Below, piece after piece: positions 33,261 to 39,701 of a stretch of 50,162 bases of DNA; position 1 is the stretch's first letter, and each line of letters starts with the position of its first letter. The DNA comes from Chloroflexota bacterium (lineage in GTDB: Bacteria; Chloroflexota; Anaerolineae; Promineifilales; Promineifilaceae): NCBI GenBank assembly GCA_017993775.1, contig JAGOMA010000038.1, forward strand, positions 1 through 50,162, written 5' to 3'. The translations under genes were made by a program, and so were the position numbers. The notes beneath the pieces were generated by a model. It made no database searches. It was not told where the DNA came from and saw only the letters and a list, made by a program, of their open reading frames with translations.

Positions 33261-33308
33261 TCTCCGAGACCTGATCTCTGGTTATTAAGGATGACCAGGT
33301 CTCGGAGA
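33261..33308. other. 13-bp perfect inverted repeat
   Basis: Arms TCTCCGAGACCTG (33261-33273) and CAGGTCTCGGAGA (33296-33308) with a 22-base loop, in the 242-base gap between the first beta-lactamase-fold gene (which ends at 33345) and the STAND regulator. There is no T-run. It could be a bidirectional stop signal, a REP-like element or an operator. Confidence 0.5.
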
Positions 33309-33344
33309 CGCTTCTGGGAAGCAGGGCAGGGGGGTGGCTGATTC

Positions 33345-34577
33345 TTAGTCCTCCACACGCAGCAGCGGGAGTACCGGATTCAGCACATCTGCCAGACTTT
33401 GTTCGGGATCGGCACTATCGTGGTTGTAAACCATCACCACAACGGTATCCAACTCAGGCGCATAATTGAGCACCGAGCGAAAACCGGCAATATAGCCTGC
33501 ATGCCCCATATATTCTTTCTGGAGGGTGATGCCCAGACCGTAGGAACTGCCGGGGGTGGGTGTCGTCATCGCCACCAGCGACGCTGGGTCATCAAACAGC
33601 GCCCCACCGAACAGCCCACGGGCGAAGGCGATCAGGTCCGATGCGGTAGAGACGATACCGCCCGCCGACCAGCCGACGGATTCATGCAGTTCAGTGACAT
33701 CGTTCATGGCGTCCCCAATTCCCGAATAGCCGTGTACCACGTCAATCAGCGGCTCTTCGTAGCAATCCAGGAACGTTGACGCCATGCCCAGTGGTTCATA
33801 AATGTGCGTGCGATACGCCTCGGCGAGGGGCATTTCCGTCGCCGCTTCAATAACCATGCCGAGCAGCGTGTAGTTTGTATTGCTGTAGTACCACTGTGCC
33901 CCCGGCTCAAAGTTAGCATCTTTACCATAGACGTAGCGGGTGAGCGTGTCGTGGGGGTCCCGTTGCACGCAGGGCAGTGTCACGGTCCCTGCCTCCTCAT
34001 CAACAACCATCTCAGTGAAGAGATCTGCCCAGTAAGCCTCGTGTTCGACCACGTTAAACAGACCGGATGTATGCGTCAGCAGGTGGCGCAGCGTGATCTG
34101 GTCACCATAAGGCAGTTGAGCGGCTACCTCCGGCAGCCACAACGCCAGCGGATCGTCCAGAGTTAGCACGCCGTCCTCCGCCAGTTGGACGATAACCGTC
34201 GCGGTGAACATCTTGGTGATACTACCAATTCGGAACGCGCCCTCCGGCGGCATCGGGATGTCGTCCGAAAGGTTCGCGGACCCACTGGCTCCCTCAAAGC
34301 GGTTCTCCGGTGCGTCGATCCACACGATCATGCCGGGCGGGAGTCCGCCGGTGGTTAGATCGTCCATTTCTGCTTGTATCTCCGCAACGACATCGGGCGA
34401 AAACGCCTGCGGGAGTGCCTGTGGGATATCCTGGGTGGTGGTCTCGTCCATTTCCGCTTCTGTCTCTGTAACGACATCCGGCGGGGACGCCTGCGGGTCG
34501 GCCTGGGCGGTGCTGCTGCAACCAATCAGCAGCAACAGCATGATTAAGGTAAGGTTCAAGATAAGTTTTTTATTCAT
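33345..34577 (-). CDS. serine hydrolase, beta-lactamase/DD-peptidase fold, lipoprotein
   Basis: A 410-residue protein from ATG 34577 (AAAGGAAAA upstream). It has a lipoprotein signal with lipobox LLIGC (Cys20). A Thr/Glu-rich spacer (about 30-80) contains an internal duplication (PDVVTETEAEMDETTT and PDVVAEIQAEMDDLTT), then the catalytic domain with SITK (Ser119, Lys122), YSN (231-233) and a late HAG. This is the class C beta-lactamase/D-alanyl-D-alanine carboxypeptidase/esterase group, acting outside the cell on peptidoglycan-like or ester substrates; the motifs do not show antibiotic hydrolysis. A hairpin lies just before its ribosome binding site. Confidence 0.9.
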   Translation of the reverse strand: MNKKLILNLTLIMLLLLIGCSSTAQADPQASPPDVVTETEAEMDETTTQDIPQALPQAFSPDVVAEIQAEMDDLTTGGLPPGMIVWIDAPENRFEGASGSANLSDDIPMPPEGAFRIGSITKMFTATVIVQLAEDGVLTLDDPLALWLPEVAAQLPYGDQITLRHLLTHTSGLFNVVEHEAYWADLFTEMVVDEEAGTVTLPCVQRDPHDTLTRYVYGKDANFEPGAQWYYSNTNYTLLGMVIEAATEMPLAEAYRTHIYEPLGMASTFLDCYEEPLIDVVHGYSGIGDAMNDVTELHESVGWSAGGIVSTASDLIAFARGLFGGALFDDPASLVAMTTPTPGSSYGLGITLQKEYMGHAGYIAGFRSVLNYAPELDTVVVMVYNHDSADPEQSLADVLNPVLPLLRVED

Positions 34578-34596
34578 GGGATTTTCCTTTGTAAAT

Positions 34597-34623
34597 GTAG
34601 GTCGGATTGACAATCCAACCTAC
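34597..34623 (-). other. hairpin upstream of the beta-lactamase-fold lipoprotein gene
   Basis: GTAGGTCGGATT and AATCCAACCTAC pair over 11 of 12 positions around a 3-base loop, ending a few bases before the ribosome binding site of the gene that starts at 34577. A partial second unit (GTAGGTCAACGACTG) follows at about 34637. The layout resembles REP-type palindromes. Confidence 0.45.
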
Positions 34624-34680
34624 GATTTTCATTCATGTAGGTCAACGACTGTAAGTGTCGTCCCTTTCCATTTTGTTCGT

Positions 34681-34748
34681 CACTGACGTTATTCGCAGTG
34701 TGATGGTCAAGCCATCAAACCAGTCCGTCCATTGATGACCTAGACGGC
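34681..34748 (-). pseudogene. fragment of the small WFDG-type protein gene
   Basis: On the minus strand this stretch reads LGHQWTDWFDGLTIT, aligning with LDARWQEWFDGLTIT of the intact gene at 30024-30257; the sequence before and after is not recognisable. It is a relic of a third, more diverged copy, located between the two beta-lactamase-fold genes. Confidence 0.7.
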
Positions 34749-34787
34749 GCTATGACGAGCCTCTAATTGTCCGAAGAATTCAGATGT

Positions 34788-35843
34788 TTACTCATCAATA
34801 TTTATTTCCCCGCGCAGAACCCGGACAATACGGTTGTAAACAATATTCGATACCATCACCTTGGTTCCACCCTGTGTATCGAAAGACTGAACCATCGGGG
34901 TTCCACCGGTTGTGTTCACAAACTGAACGACGACCGTATCAATGTCCTCGTGATAGTGTGCAATACTCTGGTATCCTGGTAACCAGCCGGTATGGTCATA
35001 CACGTAAATAGAGGAGTAGATAGCCTGTTCATCGTCATTCAGTAATGAGCCATCATTCAATGCTCTCAGGAATATTCCGACATCCTGTGCAGTTGCGACC
35101 ATCGATCCACCAGGAATTACAAAATCAAGCGCCATCAGATCGTCGTCATATTGATACCAGTACCCGCTGACCACATCTTCATCTTCCACCTGACTGAGCA
35201 AACTGTACGTATTCGTTAGCCCAAGAGGAGCCAATATTTCTTCATCGATATATTGATGGTGACTGTATCCCAACACGTTGTCCAGGATGCGACCTATCAA
35301 CAGGTAGTTCGTGTTGGAATAACTGGTACGTGTGTCAGGCTCAAAATCTGCGGGTTTATCTAATACCAGTTCCAGGGCCTTGTTGATGTCTGTTTGCGGA
35401 GTGAACCAGTCGAACTCGTCCTGGTCAGTGAAATTAGGAATGCCACTGCGATGTTGCAGCATCATTCTCAGGGTAATCTGATCTGCATATTCAATTCTTC
35501 CCACAAGTTCAGACAAGTAATCAGCGAGCGTATCATCCAGCGACAAACGGCCGTTGTTGACCAATTTGGCGGTTGCGGTGGCGATATACAGCTTGCTGAT
35601 ACTGGCAATTTTGAACAAGGCGTGCGGATCGGCTGGCACTTGCGTCTCTTTATTTTCCCAACCAGCAGAATAAAATGCTGGTGGTTGGCCTGCTTCATCC
35701 ACATACACAATAATGCCATCTAATCCATGACCAATTGCGTCATCGACTTGTTCTTGGACAGTATCAGGTAATGGTGGTATCCAAGCCCATATTCCGTCCC
35801 AGGGCGGGAATACCACGATACAGATTATCCCCATGATAGGCAT
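34788..35843 (-). CDS. serine hydrolase, beta-lactamase/DD-peptidase fold, with disrupted start
   Basis: The open frame from ATG 35843 gives 351 residues with SISK (Ser81, Lys84), YSN in YSNTNYLL and HTG near the end, so the catalytic domain is complete. The N-terminus IMGIICIVVFPPWDGIWAWI lacks a charged start and a ribosome binding site. A better start, ATG 35884, has AAAGGAAA at the right distance, but a run of ten A (35871-35880) puts it out of frame by one; eleven A would give MQKKKRIVQILRIIMPIMG, a normal signal anchor. So the gene is either phase-variable, read by slippage, or affected by a homopolymer sequencing error. The protein acts outside the membrane; substrate unknown. Confidence 0.85.
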   Translation of the reverse strand: MPIMGIICIVVFPPWDGIWAWIPPLPDTVQEQVDDAIGHGLDGIIVYVDEAGQPPAFYSAGWENKETQVPADPHALFKIASISKLYIATATAKLVNNGRLSLDDTLADYLSELVGRIEYADQITLRMMLQHRSGIPNFTDQDEFDWFTPQTDINKALELVLDKPADFEPDTRTSYSNTNYLLIGRILDNVLGYSHHQYIDEEILAPLGLTNTYSLLSQVEDEDVVSGYWYQYDDDLMALDFVIPGGSMVATAQDVGIFLRALNDGSLLNDDEQAIYSSIYVYDHTGWLPGYQSIAHYHEDIDTVVVQFVNTTGGTPMVQSFDTQGGTKVMVSNIVYNRIVRVLRGEINIDE

Positions 35844-35870
35844 GATTATTCTAAGTATTTGAACGATTCG

Positions 35871-35880
35871 TTTTTTTTTT
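35871..35880 (-). repeat. A10 homopolymer just after the likely true start codon
   Basis: Ten T on the plus strand (ten A in the transcript) directly follow ATGC of the start at 35884. With ten A the frame ends after 12 codons; with eleven (or eight) it joins the long hydrolase frame. Confidence 0.7.
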
Positions 35881-35904
35881 GCATTTGTGATTTCCTTTCT
35901 AATC

Positions 35905-35960
35905 CGCCTAACAGTAGGATCACCGGCGCGATTAGGTTCCGGTGATCCTACTGTTAGGCG
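35905..35960. other. 22-bp perfect inverted repeat (12-base loop)
   Basis: Arms 35905-35926 and 35939-35960 are perfectly complementary over 22 bases (CGCCTAACAGTAGGATC... and ...GATCCTACTGTTAGGCG). It lies between the 49-residue membrane-protein gene and the ribosome binding site of the hydrolase gene. There is no T-run; it may be a REP-like element, a processing site or a block between the two genes. Confidence 0.8.
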
Positions 35961-35991
35961 AAGTCATCGACCCAAACGCTTGAGTAAATGA

Positions 35992-36141
35992 CTAGATTTT
36001 TTCTTCTTTATCTTTCTTCGCGCTTTTTGGGAGATGGGAAATCCCCCAAAAGAAAATGCCCGCACCGCTAGCCATAAAGAATAAAAATAACGATATGCCG
36101 ATGGGAGAACCCCAAGATAAAACATCGTATAAAGCGTCCAT
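35992..36141 (-). CDS. 49-aa single-helix membrane protein
   Basis: MDALYDVLSWGSPIGISLFL, then FFMASGAGIFFWGISHLPKS and a lysine/glutamate tail AKKDKEEKI. AAAAAGGAG lies 7 bases before the ATG, the best ribosome binding site in this part of the window, so translation is very likely although the frame is short. One long hydrophobic helix with an inside-positive C-terminus is predicted. It precedes the second beta-lactamase-fold gene, separated from it by the 22-bp hairpin. No family recognised. Confidence 0.7.
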   Translation of the reverse strand: MDALYDVLSWGSPIGISLFLFFMASGAGIFFWGISHLPKSAKKDKEEKI

Positions 36142-36185
36142 AACTAACTCCTTTTTTTGATTAGTTGATTAATTTGATGACCTAA

Positions 36186-36351
36186 ACAATAACAGCCAGA
36201 CGAAAATTAACGTCAAACTCGGATTGTTGATTTTCTTAAGCACACCATGAAGTGCTGCCTGAAACCACTCCTGTCAACGGCCGTCTAACTGATCGGCAAC
36301 TTTGATTTCGTACTGGGGCTGTTTGTCTGTGTGCTCGTTCATCATGTCCAT
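36186..36351 (-). pseudogene. broken copy of the small WFDG-type protein gene
   Basis: Read on the minus strand: MDMMNEHTDKQPQYEIKVAD, QLDGR, then TGA where the intact gene has TGG (Trp), QEWF, a deletion of about 21 codons, and QAALHGVLKKINNPSLTLI. It corresponds to the gene at 30024-30257. The TGA follows directly on an ACGGCCGT octamer that the intact copy lacks (it has ATGCCCGT). Confidence 0.85.
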
Positions 36352-36475
36352 AGGATAGGGCAGTTGGCACGATAAATGCCCACATGAACTTGTGGTTATT
36401 GGGGTAAAAACTGTGGTTTAGGGTTAAAAAACTGTGGGGAAGGGGAAATTAAGAGATTAACGATTTGACAAATCG

Positions 36476-36567
36476 CTACGATTCAATAAGGTTTAATTCT
36501 TTTGCTTTAGCGATAGCTAAGGTGCGTTTGTTGACGCCCAATTTGCTGTAGATATTTTTGTTGTGGT
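36476..36567 (-). pseudogene. 3' fragment of a MalT-like regulator gene
   Basis: The last 30 codons (HNKNIYSKLGVNKRTLAIAK, then AKELNLIES) are almost identical to the end of the STAND regulator at 30382-33102, and the 120 bases downstream are also nearly identical. Similarity stops abruptly at 36567, shortly before repeat copy B, so the rest of the gene was lost in a rearrangement. Confidence 0.9.
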
Positions 36568-36603
36568 TGGCCCACGGGTAACTAATTAACCATATGGGGC
36601 AAC

Positions 36604-36703
36604 CTCTCGAGTATGGAAAGTGTAAATATGTGAAAAAGTCCCGAAAATTTCTCATATGCACTCGAGAGCCTGCCTCATATGGCGGGTTTGTTACCCACAG
36701 GCG
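36604..36703 (-). repeat. 100-bp repeat, copy B
   Basis: Reverse complement of copy A at 24915-25014 with few differences. It lies exactly between the truncated regulator tail and the truncated NERD gene, so it marks a recombination or insertion point. Confidence 0.85.
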
Positions 36704-36709
36704 GTCTTG

Positions 36710-36889
36710 TCATGTGATCGAACCTGCCCAGTACTTGACTTCAAATACCCATATTCCAGTTGGTCCAACAACGGTTACATCAATGTCATCGCTCCTTTTC
36801 TGCTGCAACCGGTAGATGATATAGTGAGAGCTATCCAAAACACGCTGAAGTTGACGAACAAAATCATGTTCACCATCTAGCATTGTCAT
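36710..36889 (-). pseudogene. NERD-domain protein, N-terminal fragment
   Basis: From ATG 36889 (or 36883) about 59 codons read MLDGEHDFVRQLQRVLDSSH, IDVTVVGPTGIWVFEVKYWAGS and then stop at 36710. This is the start of a NERD (nuclease-related) domain, with the catalytic-type Asp and ExK (DDIDV, FEVK). The family is normally 180 or more residues; here it ends next to repeat copy B. It follows the nuclease gene with a gap of 4 bases. Confidence 0.75.
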
Positions 36890-36893
36890 TTTT

Positions 36894-38018
36894 TCACCAC
36901 CTTGACACCACATTCCCAGACGCATCATACAGTACGGCTGGATCCGGGTCGCTGTTGTTCCAGATGTTTGAGCCGAATCCGCGGTTGAATCCACCATTGC
37001 CGGCGTCTTCCGACAAGGCCCAGATGCGCAACACCTGACCACCAGCGATGACGTCACCCAGCGGGCAGGCTTGATTGCCCTTTTCGGAGACCAAAACCCA
37101 GCCGCCCAGATCCAAATCTGCACCGCCCTGATTCTGGATGTCCACGAATTCCTCTCGTTTGTCTACCCTGACAATGACCACCGGACCGGGCACGACCGGC
37201 GGCGCTTCGGTAGGTGCAGGTACTTCCGTTGGTAGACTGGTTGGCTGTGGTGCTTCTGTGGGCGGAGCTGGTGGGCTAGTCGGCTGCGGCTGCTCGGGCG
37301 CTGTTGTTGGCACGGCCGTGGGTTGCGGTTGAGGCGCGGCCGTATTAGTCGGCGCTTCAGCAACCGTCGGCGACGCCCATAGTCCTGCTCCGACATTCAC
37401 GGCCATGCGCTGCAGCTCGGTGAACGTGTCCTGAAAAGCCACGTCCGGCGGGTAGGTGCTGGTCTGTGCATAACCTTTGCGCACTAGCTCGCCGTTAACG
37501 AATGTGCCATCTTCCAGGTAAACGTAGCGCAGCAAACGGCCGTAGCGGTCAGTTTCAGACACGTCTTTGACCAGGATGACGGTTTGGTTGGCGACCAGGC
37601 GGGCGTTAGCTTCGGCAGCCTCCATGAAAAGCGGCTCGTCTCGCTCTGGCGTATCCATACCGATATAGCGGACACGGTAGGTTTCGCCGTTAATTTCGAC
37701 ATCGATGGTGTCGCCGTCGATGATCTGGGTGACAACGGCCGTTTCGCCGGATACTTCATTGCCAGCAGGATCGACGACTGTGGCAGTCTCGATTTCGGGC
37801 GTGCTGGTGGCCATCGGCCGTGGTGTTCTGGTATTTGTAGCTGTTGATTCAGGGGTCTTGGTTGGCATTGTGGCCGTCGGCTGCACCTCTTCCACCAAGG
37901 CAACGGCCGTTGGTTCTGCTTCATCTTCGCTGCCTGATGGGTCGGCCTGGCAGCTCACGCCTAAGCAAACAATGATGAATCCGATAATGCCGATTAAAAG
38001 TTTCTTTCGTCTAGACAT
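36894..38018 (-). CDS. lipoprotein thermonuclease (SNase) with lamin-tail domain
   Basis: A 374-residue exported protein from ATG 38018 (GAGGAGGC upstream). It has a lipoprotein signal ending CLGVSC and a Pro/Thr-rich spacer. The SNase domain follows: IIDGDTIDVEI, the active-site stretch RVRYIGMDTPE and DRYGRLLRYVY carrying the second catalytic Arg. Then come a long PT/PQ-rich linker and a C-terminal lamin-tail domain (VDIQNQGGADLDLGGWVLVS). SNase-family enzymes cut extracellular DNA or RNA with calcium; the lamin-tail domain may bind carbohydrate or the cell surface. The next gene downstream is a truncated NERD gene, also nuclease-related. Confidence 0.92.
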   Translation of the reverse strand: MSRRKKLLIGIIGFIIVCLGVSCQADPSGSEDEAEPTAVALVEEVQPTATMPTKTPESTATNTRTPRPMATSTPEIETATVVDPAGNEVSGETAVVTQIIDGDTIDVEINGETYRVRYIGMDTPERDEPLFMEAAEANARLVANQTVILVKDVSETDRYGRLLRYVYLEDGTFVNGELVRKGYAQTSTYPPDVAFQDTFTELQRMAVNVGAGLWASPTVAEAPTNTAAPQPQPTAVPTTAPEQPQPTSPPAPPTEAPQPTSLPTEVPAPTEAPPVVPGPVVIVRVDKREEFVDIQNQGGADLDLGGWVLVSEKGNQACPLGDVIAGGQVLRIWALSEDAGNGGFNRGFGSNIWNNSDPDPAVLYDASGNVVSRW

Positions 38019-38483
38019 GACACAAGCCTCCTCGATGTTAGTTTCAGTTAGACTGGACTGCACCGCATATGATAAAAAATCTGGGGCAAATTTGTCATGT
38101 GACTTTTGTCATGGTCTGTCGGATGCTGGAACTTGAGATTTCAACTGGTTTTTGCAGCGGGGGACGGCCGATGGGAACAGGGCCGGTCGCCGCTGGAAGC
38201 CTGGCGTTTTTGGTGCCAACAGTGGGCGCAAACGACCTGCGGACCCTACTGTCGTTGCCAGACACGGCGGGGCAGCGTCGTTTCCTGCCGAGCCTGATGG
38301 ACTGGTTTTGATCAACCAGCCTGGCGTCAAAGGGCAATGGCTGTTACCTGGCGTAAAAAATCGCGCAGACGCTTATAATCTGCTTGGTTTTGGTAAGGGC
38401 GGGCCGTTCACTTCATGAGGCCATTTTTCCTGATTTAGTACCCAGCGCCAGAAAGGGCTTATGAGCCGGGCCACTTGTGACAT
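38019..38483. other. 465-base gap
   Basis: No gene is convincingly supported. A plus-strand frame at about 38106-38295 reads like a GC-rich transposase-type tail (PLEAWRFWCQQWAQTTCGPY) but has no start or continuation, so it may be a relic. The first part is the promoter side of the nuclease lipoprotein gene. Confidence 0.4.
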
Positions 38484-39521
38484 TCAAGGGGAAACGGCCG
38501 TTGCCGGCGACACAACCATTCCCCAGGAAGGCCACAGGTCATCGGCGGCATGAGCTGCCAGAGGGCGCTGGTCGCTGCCGTCCGGATTCATCAGGTAAAT
38601 TTCAAAGTTGCCGTCCCGATTGGTCTGGAAGGCCAGCAAACCACCCGCCGGCGACCAGGCCGGATTTTCGTCAAAGCCGGGCGCAGTGGTGAGCTGGCGG
38701 ACATCTTTACCGTCCACGTTCATCACAAACACGTCGGTGTTTCGGGAGCGCGGAACCAGGCCGGTGTAGGCAATTTGCGTCCCGTCGGGCGACCAGGCCG
38801 GAAACAGTTCCCAATCCGGACTGTCGGTTAACGGCCGTTGCTCGCTGCCGTCGGCGTTCATCACAAAAATATCCCAGTTGCCGCTGCGGTCGGAGGCAAA
38901 AGCAATCTGCGCGCCGTCAGGCGACCAGTCGGCAAACTGGTCATTGGCGGTGTTAGCCGTCAGGCGCAGCACGCCGGAACCGTCGGCATTCATCGTGTAG
39001 ATTTCGTAGTAACCATCCCCGTCATAATCGGCGTCGAAGAGGAGTTGACGGCCGTCGGGTGACCATGCCGGATGATCTTCAGCCGCTTCGGTGCTTGTCA
39101 GGCGGCGCAAACGGCTGCCGTCGACGGCCGTCACGTAGAGTTCATATTTGAGGTTGGGAAACCGGGGGTTGGGATCGTGTCGGGCAGTCAGAAAAGCGAC
39201 CTGCGTGCCGTCAGGCGACAAGGCCGGGCTGTCGTCGAAGGCGGGGTCGTCGGTCAGACGCCGCAGCCCGGAACCATCCACGTTGATGACGTATATTTCC
39301 GGGTTGCCATCGCGATTGGAGTAAAAGGCCAGCACCTCCTGGCCTGCCGGGGGCGACCCCGGTTCGTTCTGGTCAGGTGTTTCTGGGGCGATGGTGGGGG
39401 TGGGTGTCGGCGGCACAGCGGTTGGCGCAGCCGGTGGTGGGTTGGGAGATGGCATGGGGTCTGGACAGCAGCCCGCCAGCCCCAGGATCAGGATATAGAT
39501 GAAGGCGGTGGCGTGTTTCAT
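38484..39521 (-). CDS. TolB/WD40-like beta-propeller lipoprotein
   Basis: A 345-residue exported protein with lipobox LGLAGC (Cys18), a Pro/Thr-rich spacer (about 24-60) and six PD40-type blades, each with the signature W/LSPDG.Q/LAF followed by IYVMNADGSG..RLT (for example LSPDGTQVAF and WSPDGTQIAYTG). This fold, known from the TolB C-terminus, binds proteins or surface ligands. It may be a surface-exposed binding protein; no enzyme motif is seen. The spacing to its neighbours is large, so it is probably transcribed alone. Confidence 0.9.
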   Translation of the reverse strand: MKHATAFIYILILGLAGCCPDPMPSPNPPPAAPTAVPPTPTPTIAPETPDQNEPGSPPAGQEVLAFYSNRDGNPEIYVINVDGSGLRRLTDDPAFDDSPALSPDGTQVAFLTARHDPNPRFPNLKYELYVTAVDGSRLRRLTSTEAAEDHPAWSPDGRQLLFDADYDGDGYYEIYTMNADGSGVLRLTANTANDQFADWSPDGAQIAFASDRSGNWDIFVMNADGSEQRPLTDSPDWELFPAWSPDGTQIAYTGLVPRSRNTDVFVMNVDGKDVRQLTTAPGFDENPAWSPAGGLLAFQTNRDGNFEIYLMNPDGSDQRPLAAHAADDLWPSWGMVVSPATAVSP

Positions 39522-39701
39522 GGTTTCTGCTCCCCTGTTGCCTTCATCGCCTGGATGGCGAATCGGGCCATAATACTCTACGCGGATTTATAACATAAAC
39601 GGCCGTTTATCCTACCCAGGTCGGTATCCTTTTCGCATTTTGAGGGAACAAACCTTCGACCGCCTGCTAGCGGCAAATGCTTGCCCCTGACAAGTCGCGG
39701 C

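Noticed and set aside
33345..35843. Antibiotic-resistance beta-lactamases
   Set aside because: Only the general SxxK/YxN/HxG serine-hydrolase motifs are present; the family mostly contains peptidases and esterases, and nothing shows drug hydrolysis.
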